NCBI GenBank assembly: GCA_036346225.1
Contig: JARFIW010001480.1
Span: forward strand, 15,743,501 to 15,807,500
Length of the DNA: 64,000 nt
Origin: Platerodrilus igneus
Lineage: Eukaryota; Arthropoda; Insecta; Coleoptera; Lycidae
Direction: 5' to 3'
Position 1 is the stretch's first letter; each line of letters begins with the position of its first letter. The notes beneath the pieces were generated by a model that was not told the origin of the DNA, searched no databases, and saw only the letters and a program-made list of their open reading frames with translations. Shown here piece by piece: positions 32,689 to 44,881 of the stretch. The position numbers and the translations under genes were made by a program.

Positions 32689-34180
32689 TTGGTGTACACG
32701 ATCGTTATTAGCCGCTCCTTTCAGAGCAAACCAATGCTAGCAAAGGATTTCCTGAAGACTCCACATCCGTCACCATCACCGACGATACTTCCGGCATGGA
32801 TTACGGGAACGCCTCTACACGCAGACGACCAATCATCTTCCAAAGAGGAAAACAATAAGAAGCAGAAATCTGATATCCATAAAACAAAAATCGAACCGAA
32901 GACATCCACCGCAACTACTACATCAGGCTCCGACACCACCACAACTCCGATCAAGTACATACCTGAACAAACTATCGACTAGCAAAGGCTCCGCCAACGC
33001 CGCCTCCACCATCTCCACCATAGACACTTCAGACACCGAAAGACGTTCACAGCCTCCGGCACGGACAAGCAGTAGCCGCATTCGTCATTTTTTTATCGAG
33101 AACTTCCTTAACTTCATTCAGCACGCCAAGGAGCTAAACCGACATCTACAAAACAAAGTGGACATCCGAGCACCTGAACAAGGATCAAGAATAATACCCG
33201 CCAACAGCACACAATTCAAATATATGGAGGACTATATAAAAAGAACATAATCGATTACTACACATATACCATCAGATGCGAACGCGAACTCAAAATAGTT
33301 ATCAAGGGCCAAGAAGACACCAAGAGCGAAGTCACTGACATGGTGTACAAAATTAACTACGTGAGGAAGCTACAGAATAAAGAACGAGAATACTGTAACA
33401 CCGTCCTCGTATCTTTGGAGAAGAACCAGACATCGACTGGAATCTACAACCTGACTACGTTACTCTACTGCAGGCACATTAAAGTTGCCGCATTCCAAAG
33501 AAGGGTAGAGCTCCCACAATGCTTTTCATGCCAACGATTTGGACACTCGAGCCTAAATTACGGATACAAACCCCGCTGTGTTAAATGCGCCAAGCAGCAT
33601 TTGGCAGCTGATTTCAAGAAAAGCAGAGAGTTACCACCTATATGCGCAACTGCAGTGGCCCACATCCGGCTAAAATACCGAAATTGCCCAGCATACAACG
33701 AAAAACTGCGCTAGAGATACACCACCGCTACTGAGCAACGACGAAACCCAACAACAGCACCAGAAACCGACGCGGAGTTCGAACAACCGTCCGAATAATT
33801 ACTCCAAAAACCACCGCCAAAGACGACACAAATACTACAGAATACGAAGAACAATAAAGCGCCAAAGAAGAGCCACGCAAAAAAGCTAAACAGAACAAAA
33901 GCAAGAACCGACGGGGAAAGAAAGAAAGCCATCACTAACCCAAAGCCATCAACCACCACCGACACAAAATCATCAACGAATACAACAAGAAGCAGCAGCG
34001 AAGCAACAGAACGACCAAAACACCTTCCACACAACCACAAGCAGAGCCGTTCATCAGCGTCACCCCGGCGATGACACAAATTTTTAATAAAATACTGCAA
34101 TGGGCGCAAAGACTCGTAAATGCCTATATGGCATTCGAAACTGCCTTACTGTGGACGGCAATGTGCGACATACTGAAAAC
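32689..34180 (+). pseudogene. Jockey-like gag (ORF1), copy 1
   Basis: Starts at 32689 (MVYTIVISRSFQSKP), followed by a Ser/Thr/Lys-rich leader to 32982 and, after frame changes, the PRE_C2HC-type domain and knuckles at 33340-33714: LPQCFSCQRFGHSSLNYGYK, CVKCAKQH and a third CPAYN block. The frame then breaks at a run of A's (CGAAAAACTG); copy 2 has one A fewer there and reads on into the Lys/Arg-rich tail. It would coat element RNA. Homologous to the minus-strand gag at 18310-19811. Confidence 0.8.
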
Positions 34181-34185
34181 CTATA

Positions 34186-34878
34186 ATGGACAATAGACCA
34201 ACACCAAGAAACATAGTACTTCTCTCCTGGAACGCCAACGTGATACGGAACAAGATGACCGAACTAAAACACTTCCTGCAGCATCACAACGTGGACGTCA
34301 CAATGATTAGGGAAACAAGATTACCTGCACAAAAACAACGCAGCCTGGGGAATTACACAATTTACAGGAAAGAACGCGACCTAAGACCAGGACAACCTGC
34401 TCACGGAGGAGTTGCCATACTGATACACAACAGACTACTTCACGAACAACTCCAACTTAACTCGACTGCTTTAGACAGCGTGGGCGTCAGGTTCAAAGCC
34501 AACGGGCAATTCTTTAAAGCAATAGCTGTCTACAGAAGTCCAACCAGCACGGAAATATGCCCTGAAGCATCGATCGCCTGCTACAGGAAGATACACTGAG
34601 AATAATCTTTGCAGATCTAAATGCCAAACACGAAGCCTGGGGAGTAATAACTATCGAGAAGAGCGGCCGCATCCTCTAGACACACTCTCTCGGCAAAGAC
34701 TTTGACATCGTACCACCGAACGCACCCACAAGAATCCCACCGGACAGAACACAAAGAGCAGACATCCTCGTCATCTCAATTATAAAGAACATACCGTACC
34801 CGCTGGACATAGAGGTTCTTCAAGACCTCAGTTCGGATCATCTACCAATCATCACCGAAATACCGATACAACCATAGA
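34186..34878 (+). pseudogene. Jockey-like endonuclease, copy 1
   Basis: ATG at 34186 gives MDNRPTPRNIVLLSWNANV, the catalytic Glu in MIRETRLP, GGVAILIHNRLL and AIAVYRSPTS. After a frameshift near 34590 the rest reads IIFADLNAKHEAWG (Asp/Asn pair), ADILVIS and LSSDHLPI, where the SDH triad closes the APE fold. A nonsense codon lies in between. The gene follows gag within a few bases of its end. It would nick target DNA for target-primed reverse transcription. Confidence 0.85.
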
Positions 34879-34899
34879 CGACACACAGGCGCACAAGGA

Positions 34900-36680
34900 T
34901 AAGACATAATTGGCGAAAGTTCAACGAAGCCCTCCAAAGGAACATCACCAACGGAAACCCAGACATACACAGCACAGAAGATATCGATGTGTCACTACTG
35001 TATCTCACGAAGACCATCCAAGAATCGATGCAAGTGTTCCGTAGAGACTGTTACCCGAGACAAAAGACCTGACATCCCACGATACATAAAAGAGGCCATC
35101 AACGAGAACCAAACCCTCGTCAGAAGGTGGAAAAAAACATGAGATCCACAAGTAAAAACGCTACTTAACCGAAAGCAACGAACAATCAAAATTATGCTGA
35201 ATGAACAATACGACGAATCCTGAACCAACCACGTCAACTGCACAATACAAACAGAAGGAAACTTCTACAGATTAAACCATCGACTTATGACACGGAAGAA
35301 TCCTGGCCTCACACCGCTACAAAGAGAAAACGGAATGCTGTACAGCGTCGAAGTGAGAGCAGCCAAATTCATTGAAGTTCTCCAAAACACGTTTTCAAAA
35401 AATCCAACAATACACAATATATTCACTAACTTCATAAACACAAAAGTAAATCAAATACTACAAGCACCTGTAGTGACCGACATTCTACACATCACTCCAC
35501 AAGAAATAAAACAAGCTATCACCAGGCGAAGTAACAGGAAAGCTCCAAGAAGAGACAGAATCACGTACATGGCGTTAAAGCACATAACAAAAAAGACACT
35601 GGCGTTCATCACAAAAATCTTCAACAGCATGATCAACCACAAATACTTCCCAGACCAAAACTACTGTTGAAAGAGCGACCAGAACAATACGGAATCAAGG
35701 AACAGCACTCCACCACGTTAAGCCATCCGGGTAATAAACAACATAGGCAACAACTACAACCAAGGACTAACCACAGTCGCCATCGCCTTTGACATCAAAA
35801 ACGCCTTTGACAAGGTATATATAAACGGACTGCTGTTTAAGCTTGTCATCATTCATAACCTTCCGACGTCTTACATCTAATTGTTACGAAGTCACCTGAA
35901 CAACAGGAAGATATAGGTGAAAGTAGAAAACATTCTGTCACCAGAAACTCCCGTCACAGTCGGCGTCCCACAAGGAGGCTGCCTTTCACTAACGCTATTT
36001 AATCCATACATCCAGGACCTACTATGCCGCTAAACAATCTTTTGCGCTATGTACGCCGACGACACCCTGCTCCTGATAACCGGACGAAACGCTAAGAAAA
36101 CAACATCAAAAATGTAAAAACAGTTCGACACACTACCGGATTGGTTCTAATAGTGAAAAATTAAATTAAACGTTCAGAAGACTGAAGCCATATTATTTTT
36201 CAGATGCAAGAAAAGCAAACACCACCGACGCTAGAAAAGCAAGAGCTAGCTTGGAGCCAATCAATAAAATACCTAGGGGTTCACATCGACAAGCAATTAA
36301 CGTTCAGCAAACACGTCACTGAAACGACAAACAAAGCTCGCAGAGCAAAAGCTTCATCCACGGAATACTCATCCACAAAAATAGACTACCAATGGACATC
36401 AGACTACAGACCTACAATATATACTTACGAACCATAAAGAGTTACGCATCGGCGGCATGGTACACCTACATTTCAAAAACAAACAGAACCAAACCTAAAG
36501 CATTCCAAAACAAGACCGTTAGGACCATCACCGGAGAAACGCACTTCAAGACGCTGGCGTCAAATATATACGAGAAAACCGTTAACTCAGATATCGAACA
36601 CATACAACACATTGCACCTCCGCTGGACGGAAACCCACACAAACGCAAGAAAACACCCACAAGCATATTAGATGGCTGAG
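34900..36680 (+). pseudogene. Jockey-like reverse transcriptase, copy 1
   Basis: After a decayed linker, 35287-35670 reads RLMTRKNPGLTPLQRENG, HITPQEIKQAI and RKAPRRDRI (fingers). Motif A FDIKNAFDKV lies near 35795, motif B GVPQGGCLSLTLFNPY near 35970 and the catalytic MYADDTLLL near 36050. The thumb reads IKYLGVHIDKQLTFS (36270) and the C-terminal helices KSYASAAWYTYI and NKTVRTITGE (36392-36679). In-frame stops appear in every section. It matches copy 2 with single-base indels in homopolymers. Confidence 0.85.
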
Positions 36681-36854
36681 CGGTAAACACATACACCAAG
36701 CACAAAATCCTTTCGCCAGCAAGACCGGCGCGAAGAAACGATTTCACACTCTCTACGAGCAGGGAATCAAAGACTTATAAAGCAGTAAAATCCGTTAGCT
36801 ATGAGATAGCCAAAATCAATTGATTAATGCTGTATAAGGAAGACGGAGTTGAGA

Positions 36855-36889
36855 GGTCGATTCTGGACCTCTTAAGTCCAGGATCGACC
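36855..36889 (+). repeat. Stem-loop in the 3' region of Jockey-like copy 1
   Basis: Arms GGTCGATTCTGGAC and GTCCAGGATCGACC (13 of 14 pair) flank a 7-base loop. It lies ~175 bp after the RT end and is repeated in copy 2 at 41272. Confidence 0.8.
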
Positions 36890-36969
36890 AAGCTGAGAGT
36901 GTGTTCGGCTCGAGCATAGTGATATAGTCAACATCATGTACAGTACTTTGAACTGAAAGTCTGCAGCAG

Positions 36970-37112
36970 CTAGAGATTACTAAGACATAACCCCAAAAAA
37001 TGTAATTAGATTGAAATGAAATTTGCTCACGTTTTTAGTAAAAGGGTTGTAGTTCTACGGTTAAACTTCTATATAAGAAAGATCAACCCATTAAAATATT
37101 GAATTGCTTTAG
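36970..37112 (-). pseudogene. Gypsy pol fragment (unit 1 copy), ending in hAT-1 target site
   Basis: Identical in layout to 41387-41529: minus-strand reading QFNILMG, VELQPFY, REQLSFQSNYIFWGY, which matches the region between RNase H and integrase of a gypsy Pol. It ends with TGCTTTAG, the hAT-1 target duplication. Confidence 0.65.
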
Positions 37113-37755
37113 CAGTGGCGGCTCGTGACCTGAACAAGAGGTGAGGCTCAAAATGAGTCTATTTAGGAACTCTACATTTATCATAAATGAATCTCTAGGT
37201 TATCTAAGAGGTGCTATTTCTTATTATTCCTTGAATTCATTGGGAATCAAGAGCAATTATTGAAACGAAAAGCTTACAAAAGTGATTCTAATAACCTTAG
37301 TTTACATAGCTATACTATTAACTATAAGCAAATTAAGTTTGATAAGTCAAATGTATTCTACGGTCTTTCAGTTTTGCAAATTTATCTATTACATTTTCAT
37401 AAAAATCTGGATTTTTACTTAATTCGCTTAATAGTTCCTTTTCTATAGACATTAAACTTAATCCACTAAGCCGCTCTTGACTCATCGTATTTCTTAAGTA
37501 TGACTTTATACGTTTTAAACACGAGAAATTTCTTTCAACTGATACACTTGTAGCAGAAATCGTTAAAATTAATTGTAGAACTTTTGAATTTGGCAAAATA
37601 TATCAGCAAAGTCACAAGAAAGTATTTTAAGGGTTGTATATAAATCTGAATTTTTAAACTGCTCGTCTCTATAAAAAGCACAAAGTTCATTAATAAGTCT
37701 ATCCCTATCAAAAATATTTGGATAAGTCTCAAATAGAGATTGCAGGGATTTTTAG
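37113..37755 (-). pseudogene. hAT-1 3' end (unit 1 partial copy)
   Basis: Starts with the hAT terminus CAGTGGCGGCTCG and includes the transposase C-terminus on the minus strand (SATSVSVERNFSCLKRIKSY, LSGLSLMSIEKELL), the hAT dimerisation segment. It is cut at 37755 by the junction with duplication unit 2. Same sequence as 41530-42172 except for small indels. Confidence 0.88.
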
Positions 37756-40700
37756 CATGGTGTACAAAATTAACTACGTGAGGAAGCTACAGAATAAAGA
37801 ACGAGAATACTGTAACACCGTCCTCGTATCTTTGGAGAAGAACCAGACATCGACTGGAATCTACAACCTGACTACGTTACTCTACTGCAGGCACATTAAA
37901 GTTGCCGCATTCCAAAGAAGGGTAGAGCTCCCACAATGCTTTTCATGCCAACGATTTGGACACTCGAGCCTAAATTACGGATACAAACCCCGCTGTGTTA
38001 AATGCGCCAAGCAGCATTTGGCAGCTGATTTCAAGAAAAGCAGAGAGTTACCACCTATATGCGCAACTGCAGTGGCCCACATCCGGCTAAAATACCGAAA
38101 TTGCCCAGCATACAACGAAAACTGCGCTAGAGATACACCACCGCTACTGAGCAACGACGAAACCCAACAACAGCACCAGAAACCGACGCGGAGTTCGAAC
38201 AACCGTCCGAATAATTACTCCAAAAACCACCGCCAAAGACGACACAAATACTACAGAATACGAAGAACAATAAAGCGCCAAAGAAGAGCCACGCAAAAAA
38301 GCTAAACAGAACAAAAGCAAGAACCGACGGGGAAAGAAAGAAAGCCATCACTAACCCAAAGCCATCAACCACCACCGACACAAAATCATCAACGAATACA
38401 ACAAGAAGCAGCAGCGAAGCAACAGAACGACCAAAACACCTTCCACACAACCACAAGCAGAGCCGTTCATCAGCGTCACCCCGGCGATGACACAAATTTT
38501 TAATAAAATACTGCAATGGGCGCAAAGACTCGTAAATGCCTATATGGCATTCGAAACTGCCTTACTGTGGACGGCAATGTGCGACATACTGAAAACCTAT
38601 AATGGACAATAGACCAACACCAAGAAACATAGTACTTCTCTCCTGGAACGCCAACGTGATACGGAACAAGATGACCGAACTAAAACACTTCCTGCAGCAT
38701 CACAACGTGGACGTCACAATGATTAGGGAAACAAGATTACCTGCACAAAAACAACGCAGCCTGGGGAATTACACAATTTACAGGAAAGAACGCGACCTAA
38801 GACCAGGACAACCTGCTCACGGAGGAGTTGCCATACTGATACACAACAGACTACTTCACGAACAACTCCAACTTAACTCGACTGCTTTAGACAGCGTGGG
38901 CGTCAGGTTCAAAGCCAACGGGCAATTCTTTAAAGCAATAGCTGTCTACAGAAGTCCAACCAGCACGGAAATATGCCCTGAAGCATCGATCGCCTGCTAC
39001 AGGAAGATACACTGAGAATAATCTTTGCAGATCTAAATGCCAAACACGAAGCCTGGGGAGTAATAACTATCGAGAAGAGCGGCCGCATCCTCTAGACACA
39101 CTCTCTCGGCAAAGACTTTGACATCGTACCACCGAACGCACCCACAAGAATCCCACCGGACAGAACACAAAGAGCAGACATCCTCGTCATCTCAATTATA
39201 AAGAACATACCGTACCCGCTGGACATAGAGGTTCTTCAAGACCTCAGTTCGGATCATCTACCAATCATCACCGAAATACCGATACAACCATAGACGACAC
39301 ACAGGCGCACAAGGATAAGACATAATTGGCGAAAGTTCAACGAAGCCCTCCAAAGGAACATCACCAACGGAAACCCAGACATACACAGCACAGAAGATAT
39401 CGATGTGTCACTACTGTATCTCACGAAGACCATCCAAGAATCGATGCAAGTGTTCCGTAGAGACTGTTACCCGAGACAAAAGACCTGACATCCCACGATA
39501 CATAAAAGAGGCCATCAACGAGAACCAAACCCTCGTCAGAAGGTGGAAAAAACATGAGATCCACAAGTAAAACGCTACTTAACCGAAAGCAACGAACAAT
39601 CAAAATTATGCTGAATGAACAATACGACGAATCCTGAACCAACCACGTCAACTGCACAATACAAACAGAAGGAAACTTCTACAGATTAAACCATCGACTT
39701 ATGACACGGAAGAATCCTGGCCTCACACCGCTACAAAGAGAAAACGGAATGCTGTACAGCGTCGAAGTGAGAGCAGCCAAATTCATTGAAGTTCTCCAAA
39801 ACACGTTTTCAAAAAATCCAACAATACACAATATATTCACTAACTTCATAAACACAAAAGTAAATCAAATACTACAAGCACCTGTAGTGACCGACATTCT
39901 ACACATCACTCCACAAGAAATAAAACAAGCTATCACCAGGCGAAGTAACAGGAAAGCTCCAAGAAGAGACAGAATCACGTACATGGCGTTAAAGCACATA
40001 ACAAAAAAGACACTGGCGTTCATCACAAAAATCTTCAACAGCATGATCAACCACAAATACTTCCCAGACCAAAACTACTGTTGAAAGAGCGACCAGAACA
40101 ATACGGAATCAAGGAACAGCACTCCACCACGTTAAGCCATCCGGGTAATAAACAACATAGGCAACAACTACAACCAAGGACTAACCACAGTCGCCATCGC
40201 CTTTGACATCAAAAACGCCTTTGACAAGGTATATATAAACGGACTGCTGTTTAAGCTTGTCATCATTCATAACCTTCCGACGTCTTACATCTAATTGTTA
40301 CGAAGTCACCTGAACAACAGGAAGATATAGGTGAAAGTAGAAAACATTCTGTCACCAGAAACTCCCGTCACAGTCGGCGTCCCACAAGGAGGCTGCCTTT
40401 CACTAACGCTATTTAATCCATACATCCAGGACCTACTATGCCGCTAAACAATCTTTTGCGCTATGTACGCCGACGACACCCTGCTCCTGATAACCGGACG
40501 AAACGCTAAGAAAACAACATCAAAAATGTAAAAACAGTTCGACACACTACCGGATTGGTTCTAATAGTGAAAAATTAAATTAAACGTTCAGAAGACTGAA
40601 GCCATATTATTTTTCAGATGCAAGAAAAAGCAAACACCACCGACGCTAGAAAAGCAAGAGCTAGCTTGGAGCCAATCAATAAAATACCTAGGGGTTCACA

Positions 40701-41386
40701 TCGACAAGCAATTAACGTTCAGCAAACACGTCACTGAAACGACAAACAAAGCTCGCAGAGCAAAAAGCTTCATCCACGGAATACTCATCCACAAAAATAG
40801 ACTACCAATGGACATCAGACTACAGACCTACAATATATACTTACGAACCATAAAGAGTTACGCATCGGCGGCATGGTACACCTACATTTCAAAAACAAAC
40901 AGAACCAAACCTAAAGCATTCCAAAACAAGACCGTTAGGACCATCACCGGAGAAACGCACTTCAAGACGCTGGCGTCAAATATATACGAGAAAACCGTTA
41001 ACTCAGATATCGAACACATACAACACATTGCACCTCCGCTGGACGGAAACCCACACAAACGCAAGAAAACACCCACAAGCATATTAGATGGCTGAGCGGT
41101 AAACACATACACCAAGCACACAAATCCTTTCGCCAGCAAGACCGGCGCGAAGAAACGATTTCACACTCTCTACGAGCAGGGAATCAAAGACTTATAAAGC
41201 AGTAAAATCCGTTAGCTATGAGATAGCCAAAATCAATTGATTAATGCTGTATAAGGAAGACGGAGTTGAGAGGTCGATTCTGGACCTCTTAAGTCCAGGA
41301 TCGACCAAGCTGAGAGTGTGTTCGGCTCGAGCATAGTGATATAGTCAACATCATGTACAGTACTTTGAACTGAAAGTCTGCAGCAG
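37756..41386 (+). mobile_element. Jockey-like non-LTR element, copy 2 (5'-truncated by duplication)
   Basis: Carries gag from the PRE_C2HC-type domain on (open to 38305, with LPQCFSCQRFGH, CVKCAKQH and YRNCPAYNENCARD knuckles), the endonuclease at 38602-39292 (MDNRPTPRN, MIRETRLP, SSDHLPI) and the RT at 39310-41095 (FDIKNAFDKV near 40210, MYADDTLL near 40465, SYASAAWYTY near 40860). The same stops as in copy 1 are present, so these mutations predate the duplication. The 5' leader and gag start are absent because the duplication breakpoint lies in gag. Confidence 0.85.
41272..41306 (+). repeat. Stem-loop in the 3' region of Jockey-like copy 2
   Basis: Same inverted repeat as at 36855-36889. 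Confidence 0.8.
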
Positions 41387-41529
41387 CTAGAGATTACTAA
41401 GACATAACCCCAAAAAATGTAATTAGATTGAAATGAAAGTTGCTCACGTTTTTAGTAAAAGGGTTGTAGTTCTACGGTTAAACTTCTATATAAGAAAGAT
41501 CAACCCATTAAAATATTGAATTGCTTTAG
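41387..41529 (-). pseudogene. Gypsy-2 pol, RNase H-integrase linker, left of hAT-1
   Basis: Minus-strand reading continues across hAT-1 from 44882 onward: IRRTVKRNPIYLK before the insertion and QFNILMG...VELQPFY...REQLSFQSNYIFWGY after it. Gypsy Pol proteins have a matching order (DIRKATRNDP..., a Trp-containing block, then a block ending CxLWG) before the integrase zinc domain. The fragment ends at 41387 where the Jockey-like 3' end begins. Confidence 0.65.
41522..41529. repeat. hAT-1 target site duplication, left (TGCTTTAG)
   Basis: 8 bp immediately before CAGTGGCGGCT, repeated exactly at 44874-44881. The copy at 37105-37112 belongs to duplication unit 1. Confidence 0.92.
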
Positions 41530-44500
41530 CAGTGGCGGCTCGTGACCTGAACAAGAGGTGAGGCTCAAAATGAGTCTATTTAGGAACTCTACATTTATCA
41601 TAAATGAATCTCTAGGTTATCTAAGAGGTGCTATTTCTTATTATTCCTTGAATTCATTGGGAATCAAGAGCAATTATTGAAACGAAAAGCTTACAAAAGT
41701 GATTCTAATAACCTTAGTTTACATAGCTATACTATTAACTATAAGCAAATTAAGTTTGATAAGTCAAATGTATTCTACGGTCTTTCAGTTTTGCAAATTT
41801 ATCTATTACATTTTCATAAAAATCTGGATTTTACTTAATTCGCTTAATAGTTCCTTTTCTATAGACATTAAACTTAATCCACTAAGCCGCTCTTGACTCA
41901 TCGTATTTCTTAAGTATGACTTTATACGTTTTAAACACGAGAAATTTCTTTCAACTGATACACTTGTAGCAGAAATCGTTAAAATTAATTGTAGAACTTT
42001 TGAATTTGGCAAAATATATCAGCAAAGTCACAAGAAAGTATTTTAAGGGTTGTATATAAATCTGAATTTTTAAACTGCTCGTCTCTATAAAAAGCACAAA
42101 GTTCATTAATAAGTCTATCCCTATCAAAAATATTTGGATAAGTCTCAAATAGAGATTGCAGGGATTTTTTAGGAAATTTGGTAGTATAGAATTCATACTT
42201 AGATTGATCAAATAAAGCGAGAAATTCTAAGCTATTGAGATCCGAAAACCGTTTATTAAGTTGCGGACTAATGCGGTCTAAAATTTCGTAATACAGAATG
42301 TTGTATTTTTGAAATATCTCTTGCTCAGATGTTGTTCCGCGCCGATTAGGTAACTCTGTTAAATTTCTGGCACGCCGAAAACATTCCAAAAATTTGCCTT
42401 CGTTCCTTAATTCGTTAATTCGGACGCAAGCTGTATGTATTTGTTGCGAACAATATATTACATTTAAAACTTTAGTCTGTAAAATGTTAAAAAGGAGATC
42501 AGTAATATTAAAAATTTCGCGGTAAATAAAAGTTAAAATAGTAAATACAAATTCACTAAAGTGCTTAAGGAATCCCTTAGCTGCGCGAATGGATTCGGCT
42601 CCCGAGGTCGGATCATTTACTATTGCTTCGAAAACTTTTACAAAGTTGTCCCATTCGCTTGCGACAATGTTCAAAATTTTTGATCTCGAATACCACCTGG
42701 TTTCCGCTGCTCGTGGCACACGTTTACCAACAATATGATCTAATATTACTGATCTTTTAGGTGAATGATGGAAAAACTTGGTATACCTGATAAAGTAGAG
42801 AAAAGATTCTACTTTGCGGAATATTTTGTGTTCCTTGTTGTAAAACGCGGTTTAACCGGTGAGCACAGCAATGGGTAAAAGAGCATAGGGTGCAATTGAC
42901 TTAACTTTTGCCTGAGTCCAATTAGCTCGCCAGCCATAACACTGGCAGCGTCGTATGATTGGGTAACTAACTTTTCTTTATAACTAAATGGATTTAAAAC
43001 ACCCTGAACTACTTCGAAGAGAGCACTGGCGGTTTGATCACTATTTACATCAAAAATCCCATAAACCTTTCTTTTAATTTACAATTTCGAATAACAAATC
43101 GAAGAGTTAGCGCGCACTGAGATTTGTCTCAATGTCAGTAGTATCATCAGATACTAAAGCAAAGAAAGGACTAGCTGCTATTTCTTGAGAAATGTTCTCT
43201 TTAGAAAATCTTCAATGCATGATATTAATTTATTTTGAATTGTTTTGACTGGCCGGTAAAGATTTGGCTCATTTTGATAGGTGCTCTGATACTTCTGCGT
43301 TTCGCTTAATCAAACATTCAAAACTTCTTTAAAATTTCCACGATTTAGCGATTGTGAAGATTCATCATGACCTCGAAAAGTCAATTCTTGTTTACCCAAA
43401 AGTATGGTAGTATCAATTAAATAAGTTAGCAACAACCTATTTTTTCGGACATTTTCGTTATATATAATTTTATTTAAACCAGCATGTTCTTGAAGTGCAT
43501 CTAGTATAGTTGTTCGATTTTGTTGAAGTCGTTTGAAACCAACAAAATTTTTATATGATCTTTAGAACATTCATGCATTTTGCACTACGCGAAATATTTT
43601 TAAATCGCAAAACCTTTACCGCAAGTCCAGCTGTTATTGACATTTGATAACAAAACGGACAGCCAACAATATAGACTCTGTTTATATGTACTTCCGCAAA
43701 TCCATTTGTAGGTTTCATACCACGATAACTGAAAAGTTCTATTAAAACTTCGACCTTGTCGATTATCAGTACTAAATATATTTAGTGGAGGAGTCGGGCG
43801 CATAAATAAAATTTGCCGTTTTTAACTCACCGCGCACTGAAAAAGGCGTTTCAAATAAAGATAATAGAATATTATGTAAGGGATACATGACCCTGTGCCG
43901 AAATTTGAAATCAATCCAAATTGGAACAATATAACGATATTACACAATTTGAATTATATTATAACAATCAGTTTTTGCTTATATAGATTAAGATTAACCA
44001 CTGATCACGAGAAATAAAGTACTAAATAAGGAACAAGAACACTAAACAGTAAACACTTAAACCCTGTGTAATCTATTCTATTTGAGGCATGAAGCACCAA
44101 ACGTACAAATGTTAACGCGGTTCATCAATTCACTATTGAAGAATTAACCCAACTAGGTTTTTTACAAAACACAGCTTTCAAACAATACAATAATTTAAAA
44201 TGAAACCAACAAATAATTCCAACTTGTCAACGTCAGTTGTTAAAAACTATGGAACCACTACGGGGCAAAAGGTTGCACTAGTACCTAAGTTTAAGCTCTT
44301 ATAATAATAGAAAATTATATATTTAACATTCACATATGTTTAATTTTCGACTTTTTGTGCAGTTTAACAAGTATTACAAAGTCTGACACTCATCATCCCT
44401 ACCGACCATTGACTGACTTCCTTTAAGTATGTATGTATAAGTATCCAGCCATCCCGCAGCTGCTGCTGTCGTTATTATGTTTACAAAGACCCGAGAGGCA

Positions 44501-44873
44501 ACGATGAGAGAGCCTCAGTACCCGAGTATAAAGTGTTGGTTGATGTATACAGATAACCGCTAGACGCATCGCGCTCGAGTATAATGTAGCTTTGGATGCA
44601 TGGACATGGTCAAATAAGTGTGGCGCGCTTTATAACGCCTCAGATGAATTTGTATTAACAGAAATCGTGCACGAATTAAGAAATAAATTTTGTATTACAA
44701 ACGTTTATTATATAATATTGATTATTAATCGAATTATGATATATTTGACCAAAAATTGTTTAAAAGACGTTTGTACTAGTTGTAATAGAATTTTTCTTTA
44801 TAATTGAAAAGAAGGTATATAAAATTAAAGGTGAGGCGGCGGTTCACTTGCCTCATACGACCAGCCGCCGATG
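41530..44873 (-). mobile_element. hAT-1 transposon (ZMYM1-like), 3,344 bp
   Basis: Bounded by imperfect inverted termini (CAGTGGCGGCTCG on the left, CATCGGCGGCTGG read inward from the right) and an exact 8-bp duplication, the size typical of hAT. The transposase is on the minus strand and degraded. The element sits inside the gypsy-2 pol gene. Bases 43830-44873 are its 5' non-coding part. Confidence 0.92.
41806..43803 (-). pseudogene. hAT-1 transposase, ZMYM1-like, degraded
   Basis: The 5' end carries a TTF-type zinc finger (GRSFNRTFQLSWYETYKWIC, then YCWLSVLL, at 43803-43600). A decayed section follows (FRGHDESSQSLNRGNFKEVL near 43350). The best preserved frame, 42719-41985, holds TRWYSRSKILNIV and WDNFVKVFEAI, the RNase H-like core's last portion, plus a large helical insertion. 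The C-terminal dimerisation segment is SVERNFSCLKRIKSYLRNTM at 41950. Catalytic Asp/Glu residues cannot all be placed because of stops. It would catalyse cut-and-paste movement. Several frameshifts make it inactive. Confidence 0.88.
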
Positions 44874-44881
44874 TGCTTTAG
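44874..44881. repeat. hAT-1 target site duplication, right (TGCTTTAG)
   Basis: Exact repeat of 41522-41529 at the right border of hAT-1. Confidence 0.92.

Larger units (their letters stand above)
32455..36968 (+). mobile_element. Jockey-like non-LTR element, copy 1
   Basis: Contains a 5' leader, ORF1 with zinc knuckles, an endonuclease and an RT, in Jockey order, all with stops or frameshifts. The 5' end is placed near 32455, where similarity with the element's other sequence begins. The 3' end is placed near 36968, after which the sequence reads as gypsy pol on the minus strand. From 33339 onward it is duplicated at 37756 onward. A segment between the RT N-terminus and motif A (the NYRPIS region) is deleted relative to the minus-strand copy. 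Confidence 0.82.
33339..37755 (+). repeat. Tandem segmental duplication, unit 1 (~4.4 kb)
   Basis: Contains the Jockey-like element from mid-gag to its 3' end, 140 bp of gypsy pol, and the first 643 bp of hAT-1. The next unit starts at 37756, offset 4,417 bp. Both breakpoints lie inside unrelated elements, so transposition cannot explain them. Confidence 0.9.
37756..42172 (+). repeat. Tandem segmental duplication, unit 2 (~4.4 kb)
   Basis: Begins CATGGTGTACAAAATT, as at 33339, and runs in parallel to GCAGGGATTTTTT near 42170. Differences from unit 1 are few and mostly homopolymer length changes (for example A5/A4 at 33705/38121 and T5/T4 near 37416/41833). Confidence 0.9.

Noticed and set aside
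33711..34109. A 132-codon minus-strand frame (and its copy at 38127-38525)
   Set aside because: Shadow of the basic gag tail read in antisense; Val/Phe/Leu/Cys-rich composition is typical of reverse-complemented Lys/Arg codons.
37718..38305. A 195-codon frame starting in hAT sequence and continuing into Jockey-like gag
   Set aside because: It spans the duplication joint; the first residues are antisense hAT sequence fused by chance to gag.
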